Counted from the first letter of the stretch, positions 1 to 6,069 are shown. The stretch: DNA of 6,069 nt from Chitinophagales bacterium (GCA_013695715.1 JACCZZ010000043.1:1-6069); one strand, 5' to 3'. Program-made: numbers and translations. The notes: a model not told the origin generated them from the sequence alone.

Positions 1-672
1 GTTCCGATTACAGTTCCTCCCTTGAGAGAACGTAAAGATGATATTCCCGTACTCTTTCGGAAATTCTGTATTGACTTCGCTGAAAAATATAAGCGTTTGC
101 CAATTCAATTGGATGAGGGAGCACGGAATCTGCTCGCAATCTATACGTGGCCAGGTAATGTACGCGAACTAAAAAATATTGCTGAACAGGTGTCCGTTCT
201 TACACAGGAAAAGGTTGTGACAGCAGGTGAGCTGCAGGAATTTATTCCTAATGTACAGCAAAACAGCCTTCCGATGCTCACCGCAGGACACAACCATACA
301 GCAGAATTTTCAGAACGGGAGTTATTGTATAAAGTATTGTTCGACATGCGAAATGACATCAATGATCTTAAGAAAGTAGTTTATGGTCTCATGCCGGCAG
401 AGCAGCAAGAGCGTGGAGAATCCAGGCACGAGATTGTCGATCATTATAGTGAAATGAAGCCGTATACATCTGATCAGCCAGTAGTGATTGATCCGAAAAT
501 TAAATCACCTATTGTAGTAGAGGAGTCGCTATCGCTGATGGATAAGGAAAAGGAGATGATTCAACGTGCATTAAAAAAGCATAGAGGGAAAAGGAAGGAT
601 GCTGCACGCGACCTAGGAATTTCAGAAAGAACTCTGTACCGAAAGATAAAGGAGTACAAAATCGCTGAGTAG
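1..672 (+). CDS. Sigma-54-dependent transcriptional activator, C-terminal part (5' end outside window)
   Basis: Enhancer-binding protein that would use ATP hydrolysis to open promoters held by sigma-54 RNA polymerase. The frame is already open at base 1 (VPITVPPLRERKDDIP, the well-conserved end of the AAA+ core), so the start lies upstream. Visible in order, counting from base 1: the PPLRER(K)DDI segment (6-15), the sensor II motif WPGNVREL (50-57), a variable linker containing a conserved-looking ELLYKVLFDMRNDINDLKK stretch (about 100-120), and a Fis-type helix-turn-helix (about 183-221; AARDLGISERTLYRKIKEY). The stop is TAG at 670-672. The N-terminal sensory or receiver domain cannot be judged from here. 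It is followed after 62 bases by lptE on the same strand. From memory of Bacteroidota gene order, this regulator commonly sits just upstream of lptE and downstream of miaB. Its targets are unknown; no sigma-54 promoter was recognised in the window. Confidence 0.95.
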   Translation, partial: VPITVPPLRERKDDIPVLFRKFCIDFAEKYKRLPIQLDEGARNLLAIYTWPGNVRELKNIAEQVSVLTQEKVVTAGELQEFIPNVQQNSLPMLTAGHNHTAEFSERELLYKVLFDMRNDINDLKKVVYGLMPAEQQERGESRHEIVDHYSEMKPYTSDQPVVIDPKIKSPIVVEESLSLMDKEKEMIQRALKKHRGKRKDAARDLGISERTLYRKIKEYKIAE

Positions 673-734
673 AAGAAATTTGAACTTTATTATCGGTTTA
701 GATATCTAAAATGTAACTATTCATAACAACACTC

Positions 735-1229
735 GTGAGATATTTTTGCTTGTTAGCAATTTGGTTAAGTTTTTCCAGCTGTGGTATATACTCATTTACC
801 GGAGCATCTATAGATCCTAACGTGAAGACTTTTACAATTCATACGATCTCAAACCAGGCTCCTATTGTAATTCCTTCGTTGAGCAACACCCTTACTGAAT
901 CTTTGCGGCAGGAATTAAACACCAACACCAATCTTAACCAATTGGAAAGTGGAGGTGATCTTGAATTTGCTGCTACTATTACAAATTACCAGGTAACTCC
1001 TGTGGCCCCACAGGCGAATGAAATATCTGCTGTTAATCGCCTGAGCATTACGTTAAATGTAGAGTTCATCAACCATCAAAATGAGAAGCAATCATGGACC
1101 AGCTCATTCACAAGGTATGCAGATTATAGTAGCGGCATAGACCTATCAACAGTGCAGGAGCAATTGATAAAAGAAATCAGTAATCAATTGGTAGAAGATA
1201 TCTTTAATAAAGCAGTTGTAAATTGGTAA
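735..1229 (+). CDS. lptE: LptE-family LPS assembly lipoprotein
   Basis: Outer-membrane lipoprotein that would partner LptD in placing lipopolysaccharide in the outer leaflet. The product is 164 residues, usual for Bacteroidota LptE. It begins with a short signal peptide (one Arg, then a hydrophobic run) ending in a lipobox-like FSSC with the lipidated Cys at residue 16. This is followed by the signature GIYSFTGASIDP (17-28) and the typical pattern of a fibre-like domain: nulls such as LSNTLTESLRQEL, then ITNYQVTP, then NRLSITLNVEF and a final helix QLIKEISNQLVEDIFNKAVVNW. The start chosen is GTG at 735, the only reasonable start after the upstream in-frame stop TAA at 714-716. That stop directly follows an in-frame ATG at 711, so the true N terminus is slightly uncertain. 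No clear ribosome-binding site is seen. The stop TAA is one base before the next ATG, implying coupled translation. Confidence 0.9.
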   Translation: MRYFCLLAIWLSFSSCGIYSFTGASIDPNVKTFTIHTISNQAPIVIPSLSNTLTESLRQELNTNTNLNQLESGGDLEFAATITNYQVTPVAPQANEISAVNRLSITLNVEFINHQNEKQSWTSSFTRYADYSSGIDLSTVQEQLIKEISNQLVEDIFNKAVVNW

Positions 1230-1230
1230 G

Positions 1231-2697
1231 ATGAATTTAGGGGAGATTCAATATTTTTTAACACATCCTGAAGAATTGAAAACTGCAGATGCCCATACTT
1301 TTGAGGAACTGGTGATTCAATATCCATATTTTCAAACTGCATACTTGCTTCTCGCAAAAAGAGCAAAACTGAACAATGATCCATCCTTTGAAACCATTTT
1401 AAGCAAGGCAGCAATCCATGCCACTGACCGTAGAAAATTGTATGAGCTGTTAAATCAACCTTTACAAGACTCGCCAGGCGTTAAGGAACATGCTTCAGAA
1501 GTGAATATAGATATTCAAGCTTCTACAAATGATGAGGAACTCGGTTTACTGTTGCAATCAGTTCATGACAGAAAACAACAATTTATTTCCAATGAAGAAA
1601 AAAAGGAATTTGAAGATACTCAAAAAGATGAAGCCGACCGTATATTATATGAAGAATTAAAAAGCTCTGGATCAGAGTTCGCACCCAGAATGATGGACCT
1701 CACTGAGAATACCGCAGATGATCAGGAAATTACTACTGCTGATAGTGAAATGATTCAAAAGATTGAGCAGGAAGCTGGCGAGCAGGAGCAGTATTTCCTT
1801 CAGGAAGAATTTTTGCTTTTGAATGAGACTGGCGGAGGTGGATCAGAATACATTCCGTTAGAGGAATCACTTCCTGAAGAATCAGGAAATACTTTCGTGG
1901 AAGAATATGATCCTGAAATGCAATCCAATGTGGTTATAGAGGAGGAGTTTATATGGCGCGATCTTGATTCAGAATTGAAAGAGAAGAAATTGCTTAAACC
2001 TTCTCACGATGGGAAGCCAGTTCAAGATGAAGACCTCATTGAAGTTGATCAATCTCAGTCTGACTATGAATCCGAATCGGAAAAGGCAGGAGCTGATAAT
2101 TTGGAATCGCAAAATGAAATTGCACCTCCGGCAAAGGAGATTGAAATTCAGGAACACGCTGCATTTTCAGAATCCACTACAGAAAAGGAACCTGCTTTAG
2201 AAATAGATTTATCTGCGACGACTACTGATTTCCGGATAAATGAGAACGTTGATTTGCCTGGTAAATTTCTACCTGGCAAATCTTATTCGTTCATTGAATG
2301 GCTCCAATTTTTTAAACTAGAAACCCAAAGCAAGCAAGTAAGCAGCCCGAGCAAATCTGATTCAGAATCTTCGGAATCAGAACCAGAGGCTATTGAAATA
2401 TATCAAGAACCTATACCTGCGGGATTGCCTGCAGAGTTGGAGACAATTGATAGAATTATATCTACCCTGAAATCAGACGACAAAGTTAAGGTGGAGTTGC
2501 AGCTTGCTCCCGCTGATCTGGCGCAGAAAAGTCTTGAGCTTGATGAAGAGATGGCGACTGAAACTCTTGCAGAAATTTACGAAAATCAGGGGTTATACAA
2601 CAAAGCAATAAGCATGTATGCAAGGCTAAGTTTGAAGTTTCCGGAAAAAAGCCTTTTCTTTGCCGGCCGAATTAAGGAATTAAAAAGCAAAAAGTAG
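1231..2697 (+). CDS. Conserved Bacteroidota protein of unknown function, acidic, with TPR-like C terminus
   Basis: Function unknown. The 488-residue product has three parts. Residues 1-75 form a compact helical domain that I recognise as conserved in Bacteroidota (YPYFQTAYLLLAKRAK around 30-45, then AAIHATDRRKLYELL at 61-75). Residues about 85-345 are low complexity and strongly acidic (rich in Glu, Asp, Ser and Gln, with a GGGGS at 201-205), probably disordered. From 351 there is a conserved SYSFIEWLQFFK segment, and residues 441-488 hold a single tetratricopeptide-like helix pair (ETLAEIYENQGLYNKAISMY, then LSLKFPEKSLFFAGRIKEL). No signal peptide or membrane segment is seen, so it is probably cytoplasmic. 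The ATG is one base after the lptE stop and the TAG is one base before secG, so it is firmly embedded in this operon. An envelope-biogenesis or export link is inference from position only. Confidence 0.88.
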   Translation: MNLGEIQYFLTHPEELKTADAHTFEELVIQYPYFQTAYLLLAKRAKLNNDPSFETILSKAAIHATDRRKLYELLNQPLQDSPGVKEHASEVNIDIQASTNDEELGLLLQSVHDRKQQFISNEEKKEFEDTQKDEADRILYEELKSSGSEFAPRMMDLTENTADDQEITTADSEMIQKIEQEAGEQEQYFLQEEFLLLNETGGGGSEYIPLEESLPEESGNTFVEEYDPEMQSNVVIEEEFIWRDLDSELKEKKLLKPSHDGKPVQDEDLIEVDQSQSDYESESEKAGADNLESQNEIAPPAKEIEIQEHAAFSESTTEKEPALEIDLSATTTDFRINENVDLPGKFLPGKSYSFIEWLQFFKLETQSKQVSSPSKSDSESSESEPEAIEIYQEPIPAGLPAELETIDRIISTLKSDDKVKVELQLAPADLAQKSLELDEEMATETLAEIYENQGLYNKAISMYARLSLKFPEKSLFFAGRIKELKSKK

Positions 2698-2698
2698 T

Positions 2699-3046
2699 AT
2701 GTATTCTTTCATTACAATTCTTATCATTATAGCCTGCGTGCTGCTAATGCTTGTTGTGCTGATTCAAAATCCTAAAGGTGGTGGACTAAGCTCTGCATTC
2801 GGTGGCATCTCAAACCAAATTCTTGGTGTAAAACGTACTACTGATTTTCTCGAAAAGGCAACCTGGATGCTCATTGTAACCATTGCTGTACTCAGCATCT
2901 CAACTTTTTTTTTCGCGGGAACTTCAACTGCCCCTACTGGACCTAAATCAGAACTGGAGGATGTAGACCTTGGCGGCGCACCAGCCGCTCCCCTCATACC
3001 CCCGGGCACCACCACCGCTCCAGATACTTCAGGGCCTGCGCGGTAA
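2699..3046 (+). CDS. secG: Preprotein translocase subunit SecG
   Basis: Small inner-membrane subunit of the SecYEG channel, which assists SecA-driven export. The 115-residue product has the SecG layout: a first membrane helix (about 3-22), a cytoplasmic loop with the family hallmark QNPKGGGLSSAFGG (23-36), the GVKRTTDFLEKATW segment (43-56), and a second membrane helix (about 56-73). The C-terminal tail of about 40 residues is rich in Pro, Ala, Gly and Thr, as is common in Bacteroidota SecG. The tail is coded by DNA clearly richer in G+C than the surroundings (about 2970-3045). A run of nine T (2905-2913) codes for the Phe residues at the end of the second helix; the frame is intact across it. 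It starts one base after the preceding gene and ends 10 bases before a convergent gene. In many Bacteroidota, as I recall, groES-groEL follow; they do not follow here. Confidence 0.93.
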   Translation: MYSFITILIIIACVLLMLVVLIQNPKGGGLSSAFGGISNQILGVKRTTDFLEKATWMLIVTIAVLSISTFFFAGTSTAPTGPKSELEDVDLGGAPAAPLIPPGTTTAPDTSGPAR

Positions 3047-3056
3047 TGCTGAAATT

Positions 3057-3785
3057 TTATGCAGCCGATTGATAGATATATCTTACAAGAGACCTTTTCG
3101 CTACTGGCAACAGTGTTTCATTTAAGGGATATTCATATTTTGATTCAATAACATACGTGGCAGGATTCGAAATATTCTTAAATTCTTTGATCAACTGAAA
3201 CTTGATTTCTTCAAAGGTGTGGGAAAAGCTTCTGGAATAATTACCGATGAATTCTGTTTTTATTCCACGGAATTTTTCGTTTGCGTTTTCAAAAATGGTA
3301 ATCATATAGCTGTAAACACTTGTTTCTTTTGATGATGATTTTGTGAGCATCATATAACCCTCTTCCGGATTCAGGGAAACTATTCCTACCGGGAAAATCT
3401 TTAAGTCATCCTCCACTTCCTGGTAAATCTCTTTTCCATCCTCAAGTTGCCGGTGCATGGCAGGAATGGCATAATCAATAATGGCCTCTACATCCTCCAT
3501 GTATTCTTCATCAGCTATCAGCTTCTCGAACTCTACTTTAAAGATTTCCAGATCTATCTTACTTATCTGTTTTGGAAACTGGTTCGATACGTATGTTTTA
3601 TTTCTTTTAATAGTTATGAGGTTGTTGTAGTGTAATACGAGGTCAGATAATACAGGATATAATTTCTTTTCATCGAAATCACGGCTCACCTCCTGCAGGT
3701 AAGCAAGCAACAAATATTTCTTGTATTCGAAATCCATCAATCCCTCAGTAATCCAGTTTAGATTAAGTTGTTTCATTGACCCCAT
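3057..3785 (-). CDS. Conserved Bacteroidota protein of unknown function
   Basis: I recognise this only as a conserved family of uncharacterised Bacteroidota proteins. The 242-residue product is soluble, with no signal peptide or membrane helix. Segments that look conserved are NWITEGLMDFEYKKYLLLAYLQ (10-31), FDEKKLYPVLSDLVLHY (37-53), an acidic helical middle (about 80-127), FPVGIVSLNPEEGYMML (131-147), FENANEKFRGIKTEFI (165-180), TFEEIKFQLIKEF (190-202), and the ending NPATYVIESK...LPVAKRSLVRYI (207-237). No catalytic motif stands out. Two starts are possible, residue 1 (ATG ending at 3785) or residue 4 (ATG at 3774-3776). An AAAGG lies too close to the first and about 10 bases from the second, so the second may be the real one. 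It faces secG tail to tail with only 10 bases between the stops. It shares the strand with the reductase gene upstream but is separated from it by about 190 bases, so it is probably transcribed on its own. Confidence 0.85.
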   Translation of the reverse strand: MGSMKQLNLNWITEGLMDFEYKKYLLLAYLQEVSRDFDEKKLYPVLSDLVLHYNNLITIKRNKTYVSNQFPKQISKIDLEIFKVEFEKLIADEEYMEDVEAIIDYAIPAMHRQLEDGKEIYQEVEDDLKIFPVGIVSLNPEEGYMMLTKSSSKETSVYSYMITIFENANEKFRGIKTEFIGNYSRSFSHTFEEIKFQLIKEFKNISNPATYVIESKYEYPLNETLLPVAKRSLVRYIYQSAA

Positions 3786-3972
3786 ACCTTTTGATACAAC
3801 GATTTTATGAAAAAAGCTACGTATTTCATTTTAAGAAAAGTAAAGTTTATCACAGGTTTAGATTAACTGTACTTAAATGAAGATAGGACAAATAATAAAC
3901 CAGTATGTTTAAACGAGATTGATATCAGATTCCTGGAAAAAAAATAACCTTTGCTAAAGCCAATATAAAACT

Positions 3973-4848
3973 TTATTTCTCCTTACTATTCCCCCTCATA
4001 TTCTCCAACTGATCCCATAAAGCTTGCGGAATGTTTTCTAAATTGGTGAATTGCCCTGCTCCATGCAGCCATTCTCCGCTATCTATTACTACAACTTCGC
4101 CATTTATATAAGCAGAAAAGTCTGAGAGAAGGTAAGCCGCGAGGTTCGCCAGCTCCTGGTGATCGCCATAACGTCTTAAGGGAATGCGTTTAAGCGGATC
4201 AACATATTGCTGCACTGCATCTGGAAACAATCGACTCCAGGCTCCCTCCGTCGGAAATGGACCTGGTGCAATGGCATTACACCTTATATTTTTCCTACCC
4301 CACTCAGCCGCAAGTGATCTTGTCAGCGCCAGCACACCACCTTTAGCAGCAGCCGAGGGCGCCACATATCCTGATCCGGTAAAAGCATAAGTGGTCACTA
4401 TATTTAAAATATTTCCTGGTAAGATATTTTCAATCCAGTATTTTCCAAATGCAAGTGAGCAGTTATATGTTCCTTTTAACACAATATCTACAACCACATC
4501 AAATGCCTTGTGCGAAAGTCGTTCTGTTGGCATTACAAAATTTCCCGCTGCATTATTTAATAAAGCATCAACCTTTCCGAATTCATTTATGGTTTGTTTC
4601 AGCATTTGCTCCACTTCATCATATTTCCGCACATCACAGGCAACTGCCACTACCTTTCCTCCAGTCTCCTTTTCCAATTCAGCAGCGGTTTTTTGCAACA
4701 CTTCAATCTTCCGGCTTGTGATTATAAGCTTCGCACCAAGCTGCATACAATATTTACCCATAGCTCGCCCTAATCCTGTACCTCCACCTGTGATTACGAT
4801 TACTTTGTCTTTAAGCGCGCCCTCCTTCAGCATCGGTTCATTGTACAT
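3973..4848 (-). CDS. SDR-family oxidoreductase, 2,4-dienoyl-CoA reductase type
   Basis: Predicted NADPH-dependent reductase of 2,4-dienoyl-CoA esters, an auxiliary step in beta-oxidation of unsaturated fatty acids; cytoplasmic. The 291-residue product is a single Rossmann-fold domain. It has TGGGTGLG (20-27, nucleotide binding), TSRK (44-47, where the basic residue after beta-2 suits NADPH), CDVR (71-74), NNAAGNF (98-104), and GPFPTEGAWSRLFP (196-209). In place of the usual YxxxK it has TYAFTGSGYVAPSAAAK, with Tyr154, Ser165 and Lys169 spaced like the Tyr199/Ser210/Lys214 triad I recall for human mitochondrial dienoyl-CoA reductase. That spacing and the PGPFPTEGAWSRL match make this subtype more likely than a 3-oxoacyl-ACP reductase. 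The ATG at 4846-4848 follows an A-rich leader; Met6 (4831-4833) is an alternative. No other fatty-acid genes are in the window. Exact substrate is inferred from family only. Confidence 0.88.
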   Translation of the reverse strand: MYNEPMLKEGALKDKVIVITGGGTGLGRAMGKYCMQLGAKLIITSRKIEVLQKTAAELEKETGGKVVAVACDVRKYDEVEQMLKQTINEFGKVDALLNNAAGNFVMPTERLSHKAFDVVVDIVLKGTYNCSLAFGKYWIENILPGNILNIVTTYAFTGSGYVAPSAAAKGGVLALTRSLAAEWGRKNIRCNAIAPGPFPTEGAWSRLFPDAVQQYVDPLKRIPLRRYGDHQELANLAAYLLSDFSAYINGEVVVIDSGEWLHGAGQFTNLENIPQALWDQLENMRGNSKEK

Positions 4849-5183
4849 AATCTGTTTTTTTTAGCTCTTAAAAGCTGTTTTTAAATGAGTAAAAACGCGT
4901 TAATGCTCAACTCAACCCTTCGACTGCGCTCAGGGTGACTTTCTGCGAAGAGGCATATTGAGCTTCCCTCATTCAACTGAGTATCGTTGGGATCATGAGA
5001 GGAAACAAAATTTTTAAGAATTCCAAATTTATACAAAATCAATCTTCAGAATTTATTACATGCATCTTAGATTGTTTTCTTCCGACAATTATTATGAGAA
5101 GTTTTCAATGCTAAGATCGTAAACATTTATTGCGGGAGAAGCATTAATATAGTCTGGTTACATTTCAACCTATTTTTGTTTTT
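4849..5183. other. Intergenic region between divergent genes
   Basis: These 335 bases separate the divergent reductase and exonuclease genes and so should hold both promoters. They are AT-rich except for the palindromic element at 4915-4939. A second imperfect inverted repeat lies just beyond it (TTCCCTCAT at 4964-4972 against ATGAGAGGAA at 4995-5004, one bulged base, 22-base loop). Matches to the Bacteroidota -7 box TAnnTTTG exist at 5171-5178 (+ strand) and 5024-5031 (- strand), but neither has a well-placed -33 partner, so I do not call promoters. No gene, tRNA or convincing small ORF is seen here. Confidence 0.6.
4915..4939. repeat. Palindromic extragenic repeat element (REP-like)
   Basis: The core CCCTTCGACTGCGCTCAGGG (4916-4935), flanked by A and T, forms a five-base-pair stem ACCCT/AGGGT (4915-4919 with 4932-4936) around a 12-base loop. 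I recognise this word and close variants as a dispersed extragenic element in many Bacteroidota and some other genomes. Only one copy is present in this window, so its repeat status rests on recognition, not on copies seen here. Its G+C content stands out from the AT-rich flanks. It could act as a hairpin in the reductase leader transcript. Confidence 0.55.
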
Positions 5184-5675
5184 ATGGCTGACCTTCTTCA
5201 ATTTACTGATAGAGGAATTTACTGCGAGGCAGGGGATTTTTATATTGATCCCTGGAAACCTGTAAATCGTGCAGTGATCACTCATGCGCACAGTGATCAT
5301 GCTTACCGCGGGCATAACCTTTACCTGGCACATCGCAAATCTGTTCCTGTATTGAAATACCGGTTAGGCGATGATATTCAAGTACAATCAATGGATTATA
5401 TGAAATCAGTATCTCACAATGGAGTCACTATTTCCTTGCATCCTGCAGGCCATATAGTTGGTTCATCACAGGTGCGGGTTGAATATCAGGGAGAAGTATG
5501 GGTGGCATCAGGTGATTATAAAATAGAGGATGATGGGCTCAGCACACCTTTTGAGCCGGTGAAGTGTAATGCCTTCATCTCTGAATCCACTTTCGGATTG
5601 CCAATTTATCAATGGAAATCACAACAGAATATTTTTGACCAATTGCATCAATGGTGGAGAAAAAATCAGGATTAA
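5184..5675 (+). CDS. Ligase-associated DNA exonuclease, N-terminal part ending at an in-frame TAA
   Basis: First half of a metallo-beta-lactamase/beta-CASP nuclease of the ligase-associated exonuclease family, predicted to process DNA ends in a repair cluster with an ATP-dependent DNA ligase, a DEXH helicase and a metallophosphoesterase. The start is ATG 5184. Residues seen: GIYCEAGDFYIDPWKPV (11-27); the metal-binding HAHSDH (34-39) with the family context VITHAHSDHAYRGH; HPAGHIVGSSQV with metal-binding His90 (86-97); SGDYK with metal-binding Asp111 (109-113); and SESTFGLPIY (133-142), beta-CASP motif A. The frame stops at TAA 5673-5675 after 163 residues, about half the usual length near 330-340, and the homology continues in the same frame directly after it. 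A product ending here would lack most of the beta-CASP domain and is unlikely to be active. Confidence 0.88.
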   Translation: MADLLQFTDRGIYCEAGDFYIDPWKPVNRAVITHAHSDHAYRGHNLYLAHRKSVPVLKYRLGDDIQVQSMDYMKSVSHNGVTISLHPAGHIVGSSQVRVEYQGEVWVASGDYKIEDDGLSTPFEPVKCNAFISESTFGLPIYQWKSQQNIFDQLHQWWRKNQD

Positions 5676-6069
5676 GGCACTGCAAGCGTAATACTCTGTT
5701 ACGCTCTTGGAAAGGCACAGCGCATTCTTTCTGGCATTGATACTTCCATTGGTCCAGTTTTCGCGCATGGCGCTATCGCGAATATAAATGACCTATTTAT
5801 AGCGGCAGGGGAACCTCTTCCTGAAGTGCTACGCATTACAGCGGATACAAAAAAGGAGTCATTCAGAAAAGCCCTAATCCTTGCTACCTCTTCGGTGTTG
5901 AATACTTCCTGGCTTAGAAAGCTCGCTCCCTTTTCAATTGGTTATGCTTCAGGTTGGATGCAGATACGTGGCAACAAGCGACGCAGAGCTGCTGATGTGG
6001 GCTTTGCTCTAAGTGATCATGCCGACTGGAATGGACTAAATACGGCCATTGAGGCTACCGGCGCAACCA
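5676..6069 (+). pseudogene. Ligase-associated DNA exonuclease, in-frame continuation after the TAA (3' end outside window)
   Basis: The same reading frame as the preceding entry continues without another stop for 131 codons to the window edge. It carries the second half of the family: GTASVILCYALGKAQRILSGID (beta-CASP helix), VFAHGAI (beta-CASP motif B region with His), a variable linker, then ASGWMQIRGNKRRRAADVGFALSDHADWNGLNTAI near the right edge, which includes the SDHADW motif with a conserved Asp/His pair of the nuclease fold. No frame change is needed to join the halves, so a single codon separates them. Either the gene is newly broken by a nonsense change, or the TAA is a base-call or assembly error, or the stop is read through. 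About 40 more residues would be expected beyond the edge. No start codon with a plausible leader precedes this half, so separate translation is unlikely. Confidence 0.8.

Noticed and set aside
1969..2200. Short open frames on both strands within the acidic gene
   Set aside because: They arise from the Glu/Lys-rich low-complexity coding sequence and show no family resemblance or leader.
2905..2913. Run of nine T within secG as a possible slippage site
   Set aside because: The normal frame gives a proper SecG on both sides and the alternative frames offer no recognisable product.
3786..3972. Intergenic stretch between the two minus-strand genes, checked for a terminator, small RNA or promoter
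   Set aside because: AT-rich, with only short chance palindromes such as GTTTAAAC; no stable stem-loop with T tract and no matched promoter pair.
4391..4864. Long open frame on the + strand opposite the reductase gene
   Set aside because: It lies antisense inside the well-supported reductase gene, and its composition (Ser, Phe, Pro, Thr-rich) is that of a reverse-strand shadow.
5171..5178. Exact TAnnTTTG match (Bacteroidota -7 box) just before the exonuclease start
   Set aside because: No TTG/TTTG at the right distance upstream, and transcription would begin almost at the start codon; such an 8-base pattern is frequent by chance in AT-rich DNA.
5673..5675. Genetic code change with TAA as a sense codon
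   Set aside because: TAA properly ends lptE, secG and both minus-strand genes at family-typical lengths.
5640..5720. Frameshift as the cause of the exonuclease break
   Set aside because: Codon counting shows both halves in the same frame (5184, 5673 and 5676 are all multiples of three), so only the stop codon interrupts it.

Overview
The window reads as chromosomal DNA of a member of the Bacteroidota, in my estimate from the Chitinophagia/Sphingobacteriia/Cytophagia side of the phylum. The grounds are a Bacteroidota-type lptE lipoprotein, a short secG with a Pro/Ala-rich tail, two protein families I know only as conserved Bacteroidota proteins of unknown function, AT-rich DNA, and starts mostly preceded by A/T-rich leaders without a clear Shine-Dalgarno sequence. 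It looks like ordinary core chromosome. I see no transposase, integrase, CRISPR array, tRNA or rRNA.

Left block (1-3046, + strand): four genes that look like one operon. They are the 3' part of a sigma-54-dependent activator (AAA+ end plus Fis-type helix-turn-helix), lptE (LPS-transport outer-membrane lipoprotein), a 488-residue acidic protein of unknown function with conserved ends, and secG (preprotein translocase subunit). The last three are separated by single bases (1230 and 2698), so translational coupling is likely. The block joins envelope assembly (LptE) with protein export (SecG) behind a regulator.

Middle block (3057-4848, - strand): a 242-residue conserved Bacteroidota protein of unknown function, convergent with secG across a 10-base gap, and a short-chain dehydrogenase/reductase of the 2,4-dienoyl-CoA reductase type. 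They are separated by about 190 AT-rich bases with no gene.

Right block (4849-6069): a 335-base intergenic region between divergent genes, carrying a palindromic element of a kind known as a scattered repeat, then a ligase-associated DNA exonuclease (metallo-beta-lactamase/beta-CASP fold) running off the right edge. Its frame is interrupted by a single in-frame TAA at 5673-5675. The same frame stays open and recognisable on the far side to the window end, so this is a nonsense change, a sequencing error or, much less likely, readthrough; it is not a frameshift. The rest of a ligase/helicase repair cluster would be expected just beyond the edge.

I found no convincing previously undescribed system. 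The points most worth checking are the in-frame TAA in the exonuclease, a similar ATG-TAA in frame just upstream of lptE, the intergenic palindrome, and the two uncharacterised Bacteroidota families.
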